Source: Serinus canaria
Lineage: Eukaryota > Chordata > Aves > Passeriformes > Fringillidae
NCBI RefSeq assembly: GCF_022539315.1
Contig: NC_066315.1
Location: 98,933,990-98,997,989, forward strand
Length of the DNA stretch: 64,000 bases
Direction: 5' to 3'
Made by a program: the position numbers and the translations under genes. Numbering within the stretch: the first letter of the stretch is position 1; every line of letters begins with the position of its first letter. The notes beneath the pieces were generated by a model. It saw nothing but the letters and a program-made list of their open reading frames with translations. It did not search any database and was not told the DNA's origin. Below, piece after piece: positions 52,011 to 64,000 of this stretch.

Positions 52011-52466
52011 ACAGGTCCAGACAGCTACTTTCCTTTTCCTGTCACCAGGCTTCTGCTAAGCAGCAGGGGTAAAATCATTACAATACAATAAGGAAACAGA
52101 AGTTACTAGACAGATTTCAGCAGCTTTAGTATACAGAATTGCTTGCAATTTAGTCAGTAGTTAGGAATGATTATGATAATTTAACTGTTGATGTTATACA
52201 ACACAACTCCCAGTGACAGAAACATCTATGACATGGAGAATCAAGTGAAGGAGAAGGGGCAAGAGCAGAAGAAATGTGAAAATCCCAAGAAAAAGGGAAA
52301 ATAGCAGATTCAAAAAGCTCTGGAAACTGCAAATGAAGGCAGTGAACTGAAAATGTATTTTATAAAAACACAGACTGTTTTTCCAGACAGCTAAATATTT
52401 CTGCTAATGGATAACACTTCCTTAATATGTAATTTCTACATGGTAACACTGAAAGACGGAAAGGGG

Positions 52467-52481
52467 AAAAAAAAAAAAAAA
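52467..52481 (+). repeat. A15 homopolymer
   Basis: Fifteen consecutive A following GGGG. No AATAAA stands at a suitable distance upstream. Confidence 0.88.
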
Positions 52482-54042
52482 GCAAGCATCATATCCAAAA
52501 ATTGCCAATTTCTGTTGCTAGCCATCTTTTCCTTCTCTGGTCTGTTTTGGAGCTACCAGAGCATTAAACAGAAAGAAGGCTGTAACTAGAAGCTTAAATA
52601 TGACAGGATACAGACACTTGCCTTCCATGCACACTGTCACTGCGAATTAGGCATGAGTTGACAAGCTAAAGACCTGGCTTGCAGTCTCATCATTCAATCA
52701 TACATCCAATCTCATCAATTGAGCAAGGCAGTAACACATGTCCCCTCCAGCTTACATGACAGCAAAACTGTGGGTTGTAATCACAGGTCATCTTCAAACG
52801 ACACTTAGCATTAAGGATGGCTTTGCTCCGAATCAATTTTTATTGAGAATTACTATAATACAATACTTCTCTTTGCTTCCTCTAACTCCTGAATTTAACA
52901 CTATTTAGAAGAACATTTCAAAATTATAATTTCATCATTTTCTAGGACTAAGGTAACAGCAAATGACATTAAGTAAAAGTCAAAATTAGCCATTTGCAAT
53001 CCAAAAATGCTGACAAAAATAAGGTCACCTAGATGAACATCCACAACTGAATCTTTAGCTAGTATTAATCTATGGTGTCTTAGCTACAGTCTAGACTATT
53101 TTAACCATGTAAAAACTGTATCAAATTAGCTGGACATAAAAATTCAAAAAATAAATCAAAATGTAAATGACAACATTAAGTATCCTTAAAAAAGGTTCCA
53201 CATTTACATATAGTGTCTAATGTTTTCCCAACCCTTAAAATGAATCCTTTTTCTAAATTTGGCAGATCAATATTTTGTTCTTTATTTCTCTTCTACAGAG
53301 GAGTATTCCTCTCTTTTTTGGACCTTGAGCAGCAATTCTGGACTAAGTCAGCTGAGTGTGACCTGAAAGGATGCTGATGGAGCCACTGGGAAAGCCAATG
53401 GGAAACGAACAGGAAGAAAAGTTTTATTTCTGTATAGGGTATAGAAAAGGTAGAAGTAAAGTGAGAATCACTATTTCAGAGAGAGGATACGCTCATCTGG
53501 AGCTCATTTACCAGTTTTTGAACACCAAGAATTCCTTAATAAAAAAGGGTCAAATCCAACAGACACCACAGCAACATTGCTGATTTTCAACTACTCAGAG
53601 AAATATAATCAAATCTCTATTAACCTAATTTGCTTTGTGATAGTTTACAACAGCTGAGAATCTGCCTTGCGGATAACTGGAAATTTATTTGTTTGTTCTC
53701 TCACATCACTAGACAGGATGTGCACATTTCCCAAATTTTACCAAGCTTAAATGAAACTCTAACCACTCAGCATAGATACTTCATCACAAATTTATTTTTC
53801 TCTGTGGCACCCTCACCATCTTCCCCGGCATATCAATCTCAAACATTTGATAACAGCTACAGAAAATATGGGAATTCTGTGACAGCATATAAACACTACC
53901 AAAAATATGCTTTATTATCAGAAAATGTATTTTAAAATTTGCACCTAGTAAACAGTTAAACATGTAATTTTTCCATCACTCTGACAGAAATGTGTTTATC
54001 CAAGCCAAAAGTAAGGAACACCTTTTATGATATAAGGATATA

Positions 54043-54586
54043 TCATAGGCTCATAGAATAGCTTGTATTGGAGGGGACCTTTAGAGGTCATCTGGTCCCA
54101 TCCCCCTGCCATGGGCAGGGACATCTTCAGCCTGATCAGGTTGCTCAGAATCCCATCCAGCCTGACCTTAGATGTTTTAAGGGCTGGAGCATCCACCACC
54201 TCATTTAGCAACCTCTGACAGTGTTTTACCACCCTTAGAAGTACAAAACTTCTTTCTTACACCTGATCTAAACTGTCCCTCCTTCCATTGAAAGCCATTC
54301 TCCCTTGTCCTGCCACTACAGACCCTTGTAAAATGCCCCTCTCCAACTCTCTAGCCGGCCCCCTTTAAGTACTGGAAGGCTGCTCTAAGGCCTTCCCGGA
54401 GTCCTCTCTTCCCCAGGTGGAACAGCCCCAGCCCTATCAGCCTGTCTCCACAGGAGAGGAGCTCCAGCCCTCTGAGCATCATCGTGGCCTCCTCTGGACT
54501 CACTCCAACAGGTCCACGTTCTTATGCTGGGGATCCCAAAGCTGAACCCAGTACTGCAGGTGGGCTCTCACAAGAGCAGAGTAGAG
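54043..54586 (-). mobile_element. CR1 LINE fragment, 5'-truncated, antisense
   Basis: On the + strand the segment opens with TCATAGGCTCATAGAATAG, the reverse complement of a slightly decayed CR1 terminal repeat, then GGAGGGGACCTTTAGAGG, CCCCTGCCATGGGCAGGG, CATCCAGCCTGACCTTAG, GCATCCACCACCTC, TTCTTTCTTACACCTGATC, CCTTGTCCTGCCACTAC, GTACTGGAAGGCTGCTC, GAACAGCCCCAGCC and CCTCCTCTGGACTCACTCC, finishing at GAGCAGAGTAGAG. This is the usual 3' half kilobase of a bird CR1, inserted in - orientation and 5'-truncated. Many base changes from the family pattern suggest an old insertion. It carries only the far 3' end of the element, so no intact reverse transcriptase is present. Confidence 0.93.
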
Positions 54587-54590
54587 TACA

Positions 54591-54605
54591 TCTATCTATC
54601 TATCC
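54591..54605 (+). repeat. (TCTA) tetranucleotide repeat at the CR1 5' edge
   Basis: TCTATCTATCTATCC lies four bases beyond the truncated 5' end of the - strand CR1. It may have arisen in the adjoining DNA or during insertion. Confidence 0.8.
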
Positions 54606-57600
54606 AGATAAACACACACAGAGTTTTCCAAATAACTGCAATTTCACAAAGATTGCTATTATATTTTAAACTATTCATATTTTCACTTCAGTGATGTTAT
54701 AAATGATCCTATGTTTCCCAAAAATTAGAGTACCAAAACTGATGGAGATCCTGAACTGACTATGCAATCTGGCCCCTCTGCTAGTTCTCCCATCCTGCCT
54801 GGATGCATCCTTTGCAGCTGATCTTTGAGCAAAAAGCCTAAATTTCAAAGGATTTTCAACAAAATATTTCTGTTGTTTCCAGAACTGAGTGTTGGGAGAT
54901 GCAACACACAGAAAATTATTTACTCTCTCTAGGTTTATATCAAGTACAATTAGCTTCAGTTTGTGCAGAAAGATCAGTGTGACAAATAGTTCAGTCAAGG
55001 AAGAGTTCTTATATCAAAAATCACACTAAAAATGGTTTTAGATAATAAAAGTTAGAAGACAAGGAACAGTTTAAAGCTCAACTTCCTTTGTATTAGAAGA
55101 GTTTTAGGCTGCAACTTGATTATTCCAAAAGCTTTAAATAAAAAAAAAGAAAAAGAGAAGAGGCTAAGTGCATACAGACCAAACCAAGTATTTTGGGAGA
55201 TAGCACAATATAAGCACAACAGACATGATCATTTGTATTTATTTTTCTCCAAGCTCTATCTCATACCACATATCCTCAAAGTTATCTTTTTATTTAATCT
55301 TTGGCCAAATATACTTTCTTTCCTCACAGAGATAAAACATTTTCATTACAGTTTTCAAGCTGGGGAAAAAGAGTACTAAAACTTATTACTGATACTATCA
55401 AAAAAGGAAACTTCTAAACCAAGATTTACAAAATAACTTGGAAAAGTAATCCAGATGTCCAACAAGAGCAGTAAATCTAACAAAGGGAGTGTCCATGAAA
55501 AATGAGCTATCAGAAGAATACTAGCTTTGACATAGTCTTGATGACAACAAATTTCACAAAAGCCCTGAGGAATGGCAGATATTCTTTAATTTCTTTCCAG
55601 TCACTTCTTTATCCTTAACTTTAAATGTGAATGGGAGGCTTCCCTGTCAGAGCTGCACTGCTTCTGTGTAAATGGCATTTATCCAACCAGGGATACCAGA
55701 AATAGTTGTGCTCCCCAAAGTTAATATAATCACCACCTCGCTACACTGGTATGGATCCATATGACAAAGCAAATCCAAAAGTCAGAAGGCACTCAAGGTA
55801 TGTCAGAGGCAGCTCTTTGTAAGAGCTTCCAACAAGTAAGGATCCTGAAGCCATATTAACAAAAAATGGAACTCAACTTCTGCAACTGACTACAGAAAGA
55901 GTAACCTTGAACCTACATAACACACCCAATAACTTTTTTTTTCTGAGACAGTGCTTAGTCCGAAGGATTTCATGTTCAAGGTGGCAGACCGGCAGTAATG
56001 AAATGTGAACTTTTCCACTTCTCTTCAAAATCGCAAGCAACAACACAGGGAACTTCTCACACTGTCCAGTTCAATTTCCTTCTGACTTAATTATAGATCA
56101 GGAGTAATTCCACTACAATTAATTGAGTTACATCAGAGGCTGACAAGAGAAGCAGCAGTCTGTCTACAGCATGACACAGGGGAAAGACGGCTGTTCTCCC
56201 ACTACAGCCATTCATTTTTAGCCTCAAAGAACATTAGCCCATTACAATTGCACTAATGACCAAAGCCATTCAATCAAAGAGCAATTAAAGTTCTGCAAAA
56301 TCAAAGTCCTGAAGTCCAGTCCCACTGTTTAGGAAAGCACCTTAATGAACAATGTAAAGACAAGCTTCAGAGCAGAGCTCTCCAGGCTTCCTGTTTAAAC
56401 TGACACTAGAGCCACAAGCAGAGTAAAGGAGGGACAGTCTGCAAGGACACCGCTGCTGGAGAAGGGTCCATCAGTATGGTCCTTCTCACCAGGGCTCCTG
56501 CTTTTAGCATTCTGTTTGGCAAACACACAGATGTCCACAACATTTGCTGGACAAAGTAAAAATACCCCTTCCCCCACTTTTTTTAAATTTGCTCCTCCAC
56601 AGCCATAGTACTGACTTCATATTTAATTCCCCATTTTCATTGCAGAAGGAACAAAATGCTCTGGTGAATGCTCTTGCACACCTAGTGTACAACATCCATC
56701 CCAGAACCAAGCAAGACATCCAACACAGGTGAGAGTTTTCAGGCCTGGACTGAGTGTGAATAACGACAGGTGAAAGTCACCTATAACCAAGGTTCCTTCA
56801 TTTCTGAATATTTTTAATAGTATCTACACTTTTCCAGTCATTCTCCACTCCTGTCTTCAGGATTTGGTTTATCCATCAGTTTCTCCACATTCACCTCAAA
56901 CCTTCAGCATTCTCTCACTTAATCATTTCCCTGCTCTGCTCATTTTCTTGTCACTGCTCCTCTTTAGTTCTTCACTACACAGAGCAGCTCCATGGTCTCT
57001 CTCCATAGAGTCACCACTCGCTCCCATTTCACCCACAGCAGAACAAACCTAACTCTCACCCAGCCATGGACCAGTCAGTGCCGAGCATCTCAGAGGCTGA
57101 GCCCAGTTTTACAAGCAGAGTGCGGACTGGCACTAGGACAACAGACCTGGAGCATGGGAGGGGAAGAGAGACAAGCCAAGACAAGCAGGGAGGCAGACAC
57201 AACTCATATTCTTTTGGGGGCTTTCTCTGTACTGCACAGATGTTGCCTTATGCAGCTCATCATGGGAAGCAGAGTGTGAACAAGAATCCTGGTGCTACAG
57301 AGACTTCCAGGGAAAGGCTACCCAACTATAGGAATGAAGGTGAATAAAAATCCAGAATGCACAGGAGAACAACTTTCAATGGAAATACGAATTGCATGTC
57401 AGAGGGCTAAGAAAATGGCATGGGCTGCATTACAGCATAGTTTTAATACTTAAAAATTAGTTTACTGTCATTTTAAAAAATAAATTTGAGGCGACCAGCA
57501 CATGACTGAGTATGATTAAGGACAAAAAGTTGAGCTGCACAAATCTGAACAAGCCACCTCTACAGAGTGCAAACAAGGTTTGCTGCTGCAAACCTTAGTT

Positions 57601-60600
57601 GCAGGGTGGGTTGGCACTTTCCAAGGAAACTCATGGACAGTCAGTTCTTCCCTGCACTGCATTCACATCAAAAAGTCACAAGCTCAACATGAGACTGTAT
57701 TTTAAGTCAGTACCCAAAAGACACTGTGGAACCTTCTGTTTGTACTTCAGTATTCCTTCTCCCTTTGTTACAATCACAGAAGATGGAGACACACCCCTGG
57801 ATCTGATCCATCCAAAACCTCATGGATCCTCTACATTCCTAACAATGTTTATTGACATTTTGATGGGGCCACCCTTAATAAACACATGAATAAAAACAAT
57901 ATTATTTATTACCCCATGCAAAAAATTTACAGAAGTCTGCTTTAACCAGCCACTCCAGATCCATTTCCACTTTTTGTATGACAGCATGTGTTCTTGTAAT
58001 TTACTGGGAACAATCACACAGGTTACTGGATAACTTTAAAGCAATATGTTTGCCTTTTTTTCTTTCTTGGTCTAACTCTCAGACAATGTTTCTTTCTGCA
58101 TTTATCCTGATGACTTGAAGTGAAATAATTCTACTAGCCATTTCTTTGTTAAACAGCAGAAATCCAAGTGTTTCTGGATTCAGCAAGTCTGAAAACCACA
58201 GGCACTGGCAAATCACAGTTCCCTGCAGCATAAAGTTGACAAATAGCATGGGAACAAGAGTTAGAAGCTATGTATCTTTTCAGCTGCATCCCAAGTACCT
58301 TACATGGAAGACTGGCCTCACTGGACTCACTGACCAGCATTTTATAGAACAACTCAAACAAAAGGGGATGTATTTACATCTATTTTAAGCCAGTAATAGA
58401 AAAATGCCATCCATTGCTGTCAGGCAATATGGCAGGGAAAATTATTTTTCCATAGTTATTGTTCACATCACTCCTCCCTCAACTTACTCCCAAACCCAGG
58501 TACCTGCAATTGCTGACACAATTAAACAACCATTTTTATAGAACTGGTCCCATAGTGGGTAATCTATAAAGGCTCCTTGTTTCTAAATAGGGGTTTTTAT
58601 CGTTATTTTTCTTATAAATTCCTCCTGCTACCTCCTGCAGGTTTTTTACATGCAGACAGGACCTAGGACCCTTGGAGGGACATTTTCCCCAAACAACTGA
58701 GAGCTCTGTGCTCGCATACATCTGGGGCAGACTGAGATCACAGAACACACACATAGGTGCTCCTTGAGAAACCATCCTTTAAGCACAGCTCATTCTCTTA
58801 AACAAGAGGCTTCCAAGTGAAACATACTGTGATAGCCCTGCTGGAACAAAGACTGGCTTCAGCAGCAGAGCTTGTCTGAGAGATTCCCACCCCAGCAGGC
58901 CCCTCCATTCCCAGCCCACAGAGTGCTGACCATTCCTCCTCCTCCCAGTCGTGCCTCCAAAACCGCTTGCAGGGCTGCAGTCAAATTGCATGGCTGGAAC
59001 GATCTGCATCAGCAGTAACTCCCTTCCTATTCCCACTGGGAGGTTTAGTCTAAATCCAGACCCTTTCAGTAACCCACTTTGAAGTGCAGCACTGCAACAT
59101 CTGTCCTGGCACGGCCCCAGCAATGGTCAACCACCACATGTCAACTCTTCCCTCCAAGACAGTCATGAACGGGTGAGACCTCACCACTGAGACAGCAGTG
59201 ATCATCTTTCCTAAATTCCTGCTCAGAAATACTTCCAGCTGGTTTGCTACATCTGAAAAGCCTTCCAGACCAAATAACCAGTCCAAAGCAGATAACCAGC
59301 ATGGAAAATTTCCAGTCCAATTTCCAGCTCCTACTTGAGAAAGCTACAAACAACTGAAATAGTCTTAATTAACTGAAAACCTCAGCTATGGATACTCAGT
59401 CTTTTATAATTTGAGCATATTATACTAATTTTTATTCAACAGCATTTTACTTTGTGCACTTTTTTTTTCTCCTGAAGATCACTAGAAAGTGTTTTGTGCA
59501 GGTTAATATTATAGACACCTTTTATCTAGAAAGTATTCTCTCAGGTTAGTTGATACCAGTCCTAAGGGCACAGAAAGTAAAGTACTGAGCATAACCAGAA
59601 GACTCAAGTTTTTTTTCCACACAACCTAGTTATTTTTATTAAAGCACAAAAGTCTTATGCATCATGACAGCCCAAAGAGTGATCTACAAAAATGAAAGAT
59701 GAGAAATTCAATTCGAGAGACTAACTTGTTCCTCTTGTTGAATGCATACTTTTACATCTGTTCAAACAAAAGGGAAAGCAACAGTTCAAATCTTCTTTCC
59801 TGGTTCATTTCAAATCTTTTGCAGGGGAGAAATAAAGGAAATTGTGGTTATCCTCCAGAAATAAAAGAATGGAAACTCAAAGCCTCCACCTCTTACCATC
59901 AGCTTCACAGTCTTGACTACTGCCTTCCTCTCCATAACATCTCCAGATTTAAGACAGATATTTCAAGAAAATACAAGAAAATCTGTTACCTTTCATCATT
60001 AAGCATCATTTGATTCATCATTACCTGATGTATTAAACATCCCCAAAGCAACTCCTGCCTCTACAAATTTATGCAAAATAATTTCCAGGGATTACTCATG
60101 TTGCTGCACTAATTTGCTTTTGGACTACTTCTCTGGACAATAGTAGTCTTGCAGAAGATTCTTCCATTGCAGATTCAAAAGAACACACACAAAAAGAGGG
60201 TTTATCACATTACATCCAAGCTTTCAATCAGCTCTTCGGCAAACAGGGACACACAGCAAGTGGGGGCTGCCAGTCTGAGACAAATAGCAGCAGTGTCACA
60301 CCACACCCCAATCACCTCCAGTGTTACATGGCAGATGAATGATGTCTTTCTGAACAAAGGCATTTTGCAATAAAAGGGACTCTCAGAGCTCATCTTTCAC
60401 AGTTCCAGCAGAATAGTGATGTCTCCAGCGTATATGATTTTAAATACAATGTCCATTCTTTCACAAATAGTTAAAAAAAATAGATCTCACTGTTAAATCT
60501 TCCTTTAAAACCACAGATGGAACCAGAAAAAGTGAGCTTGTCCAAACTCATTTACACTAACTCCCACTCTGCTCCAAAATGCAGCCCACAGAGGATGTCT

Positions 60601-63600
60601 ATAATGCTGTGTAACAGTTCTTTCTCTCCATTCCAGAAAAATTCTGCAGGTAACCAAAGAGTTTTCCTGGGGTTTTGTGTCTTAACTGAATGTGACATTT
60701 ACACATGATTTCTGCTACAAATTCTCCATGCTACCTCCTCTAAAGCACCCTATATGCAGAGGAACAACTTAATGCTGAGCCAGAACTGCTGCTCCTCTTC
60801 AGAATGAGGATCAGAACTTGAGTTCCATGTTTCGAGACCCTGCTCTGGTAAGAAGCATTATTAGCACAGCAGAAATGCTGAGGAGAAATCTGGCTCTTCT
60901 GGGAAAAAAAACCAGAGATAAAAACCTAATATTCTTTATAATAAAAGTTTGTGCACTGTTCATATTGATGACACAATATGTCACATGTTACAGTGCAAAT
61001 AAAGAGTCATCTTTGCAGCAAACTAGCACAAAAAACCACATTTTATCACAGAAAAAAGTAGCATCTAAAACAGATACAGATGAAGCCTACTATAAAACTG
61101 TTGTGCCATGGTGAAGTCTGAGCTTCTCATGCTACAGATCTAAAACAAACATATTTGTGTTTGAGGTCAGCTCTCAAACTCAGAAACAAGTTTGAATTTT
61201 TTGAGAATTATTATATATTTGGACTTTTGGATTCTTTAGTTATCTATTATTAGGTGGAGCTGAGTTGTCAAGACAACAGTTTCCACTCCTAAGAAATGCT
61301 TGAACAGTCAGCAAAATGTAACAGTCAATAGGTCACCAGATTGGTCATGTCTATAGCCAGGAAATAAGAATATCTCCTGAGGGTAAGGCCAGGCAGCCTC
61401 CAGAACAATGGCAATCAAACACAAGGAGACTGGATGTTTCTGAATGATCCAACCAGCAGAAACTGAAGGATTCAAGGAGCAATCTACCCCACACAAGATC
61501 TACTGCCCTGCTGGGCTTTTGTGCAGTGCATTACTACAAGCGCCACCCCAAAGCAGAGTATGGTGTGTGAAACACAACTGATGAAAGTACATGTTTCAAT
61601 AGAGAAAAACTGGATTTTACATATCAGAGATATCTTAGGATACAGAAAAAAACACCCAAAAAACATCATAATGCAATGAAATCCTGTTATCCAAGAACTG
61701 ACAGTCAAAGGAACACAGCAGTTAGGTACTGAACCCATTGCAGAAATGTGTGGGAGAAAGGAACATGTTCCCAAAATTAGGTCAAGCCTGATATCAAGAA
61801 AGAATGTGATCAGACACTTTTTTTTTTTTAACTATGAGATGTAAGCATGATAGCAATAAACACATTTCAACATGAGACACACCCCTGTATGCCCACGAAT
61901 CACCACTGGGAAACCCTACCAAAATACAGTTTAGCTTTTGTAAAACCAAGTACCTTAGGATCACATCTTTTTTCCTTATACTTTTTTTTCCCCTCACAAT
62001 AAGTATTTTGCATCAAGAGGGAAAAATAAATAAATAAAAAAAAAAAACAAAAACAAAAAAAAAACCACAAACAGACACAGCAGACCAACATGATGAAACA
62101 ATGTGACATCCTCCTAAAAGTCCCAGACTGGACTCTTCAGTGTGTGACTGTGTGCACACAGACAAAACAACACAGGGGCAATGTGCTCTATCTTACTGCT
62201 CACCTTCAGCTTTACATGAGCCACAGGCTGAGACAACAGCTGAATTATCTTCCCAAAACATTTTTTCCACCCAAAATTTTTTTTTCATTCAGCACAGGGG
62301 AAAAGGACAGAGGGAAGGGTACTCAAGGACAACTGTGCACAGAATACTCTAAAGGACTGAGAGTCAGCTAGCATTAGTCTCTTCACTTTAAAGATGCACG
62401 TGACTAATTTTTTTCTTTATATATAATGTATGTCTCCATGCACACACAGCTCCCCTACGCAGTCATCTCCTGCCTTTTATCTCCTTGTCTCTCTAAATAG
62501 ACACTTGCTTTAACTTAAGAGAAAGCAACTGTACCCGCACCCCAACCTCAGAAGCAATCCTTGCCCTCTGATGGGATGCTTCATAAATACTTGCAGTACT
62601 CAGTCAGAACATTTATTTTGCAAGAACAGCTGGGAATAAACTACCTGAAAGTATCACTATTAGCTCTTGTTAACTCAGTTTGCAAGGAACCAGAATAGCT
62701 CACAGGCAGGACACCTCAGTGGAGAGGGGAAGGCAAGGAGAAAAAGGAAGAGCAGAACATCAATATACAAATTACCTCCTCAATGTGTCATCCTGATGGA
62801 TATGTGGGGAAGCTGTCTGGCAAATTAGAAAACAGTCCTTTTGGACAACAGGCACTTTTGTCAAAATAGCATTTCCTGGGATGTGAGAGTGTTGTTGCCT
62901 CCATACCTAAGTTGGAACAGCTCCTCAGCTCAGTGAAGGCATCAGACACTCCTCTGCCAGATTTAAATCTTCTTGACCTTTCTTTTTTAGACACTATGCA
63001 TTTATTTTTATTGCACAGGTTATTTTCAACATATGGAAAAGTAACCTCTCTAATTTCTGAACCAATCATGTCTTTGCATTAAACTGGGCTAGTGATAATC
63101 TATTCAGAAATGTTTCTTTTCCTTTAGGTTTCTATATTTACTTCCAACCACAGGTTGAAACCTGCACATCATAAGGAAGGTTACAGTCACCTGGGTTGTT
63201 GTTTTTCTTAATTATCATTTCATATTAAGACTTACAGGATATATTTTTCTTTTTTATTGTTGTTAATGGTCATTGCTTCTTTCAATATCTTTGATGATAC
63301 ACTGTAAATATCATACAAAAACTCAGCATTTCAGCTTTTGACATTGCATTGTTTTTGATACCTTAGAATAAAACAAGGTTCTTAGATTGCTCAGTGTATA
63401 TCAATTCCTAAGTGTGAGCAATAAACAATATTGTCATGTAACACATCCCTGTGGTCCTGGTTTTAGAAGAGAAGATATTTTTTCCGTCTGAAAAGTTAAT
63501 CATCTTGTTTTGTATCTGGCACAACATATAGGAAAATCAACAAGGTCTGTGAACACTGCTAAAATTACACTGCTAACATTTCCCTTTCAAATAGCCACTT

Positions 63601-64000
63601 TCAAAAGATCACTTATATGCTGGGATCCTTCTACTAACCTTAAGTTAAAGCAGATTTTTTTTTCTTACACACACCTCAAATCCTAAAGTACCGAGATGAG
63701 CATTCCTAAAGCTTTGTACAGCACAACTCTCGATGTGTTCAATAGCTCTCCTCACATCAAGAGGACCTATATTTGCACAGACACAATATGCAGTCACTTA
63801 AAACATAAGGACATTTTCCCCCTCACAGACACGAACAGAAGTTCAAATTTGAATATATCCCACACTTTCAGTTACAAACACAGACTTGGGTATAAAAGGA
63901 GAATCCGTATTGAGAGTAGTCAACACGTTTTCTTGGTTATAATCTCACTTGAGAGCCGCTCTCTTGCCAATGAACACAGCCAGCCATCAATATCAGCACA
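54606..64000. other. AT-rich single-copy DNA, no supported gene
   Basis: Non-repetitive sequence with unrecognised open frames of at most 114 codons. A-rich tracts lie at 61818-61829 (as T on +) and 62022-62064. A GC-richer patch at about 58840-59120 has a 114-codon - strand frame that I do not recognise. A 93-codon - strand frame at 62788-63069 is a weak exon candidate. A TATAAAAGG box-like string occurs at 63892 with no supported transcript. No RNA gene was recognised. Confidence 0.65.
62022..62064 (+). repeat. A-rich simple repeat
   Basis: AAATA steps followed by A runs broken by single C. It could be the remnant of a retroposed tail or a simple A-rich repeat. Confidence 0.8.

Larger units (their letters stand above)
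50226..54042. other. AT-rich single-copy DNA, no supported gene
   Basis: Non-repetitive sequence with short, unrecognised open frames. It contains a 17 bp direct duplication at 51965-52010 and an A15 tract at 52467-52481. A GC-richer patch at 51360-51530 has no recognisable coding content. No RNA gene was recognised. Confidence 0.65.

Noticed and set aside
63892..63900. TATAAAAGG as a core promoter
   Set aside because: Such a string is common in AT-rich DNA, and the window ends too soon to show a transcript.

Overview
The window looks like a piece of an animal chromosome, almost certainly a bird. Two fragments carry CR1 LINE 3' ends (one with the ATTCTATG-type terminal repeat), a third stretch resembles an avian LTR/ERV-type repeat, and the unique part is AT-rich with no compact genes, operons or ribosome binding sites. 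The species cannot be named from the sequence.

Layout. Positions 1 to about 23507 are one uninterrupted satellite array. The basic unit is 178 bp (a longer form is about 195 bp) and there are roughly 130 copies, all in the same orientation. Every unit has a core of four or more CCCTAA-type telomeric hexamers joined to about 130 bp of non-telomeric sequence. CCCTAA on the + strand is the orientation expected at the left end of a chromosome, so the simplest reading is a subtelomeric array with the telomere to the left, outside the window. The array is layered: multi-kilobase blocks recur at offsets of about 3.25, 3.47, 8.36 and 10.91 kb, and telomere-core flanks are swapped between subfamilies. 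Its last 1.5 kb is visibly more decayed than the interior, and it stops within a partial unit.

From about 23508 to 64000 the sequence is single-copy, AT-rich DNA: intergenic, or intron of a large gene. It holds an ERV-like repeat (about 49330-50030), a short + strand CR1 fragment (50103-50225), a 0.54 kb - strand CR1 fragment (54043-54586), homopolymer tracts, a perfect hairpin at 30104-30130 and two short direct duplications. I found no protein-coding gene, tRNA or rRNA that I can support. The open frames there are short, overlap on both strands and match no family I recognise. Two are mentioned only as weak exon candidates.

The most interesting part is the array. It embeds telomeric DNA in a satellite, so that a transcript running toward the chromosome end would be a TERRA-like RNA with a potential G-quadruplex in nearly every unit and with open frames rich in Gly-Leu and Val-Arg dipeptides. 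Whether it is transcribed or functional cannot be told from sequence alone.
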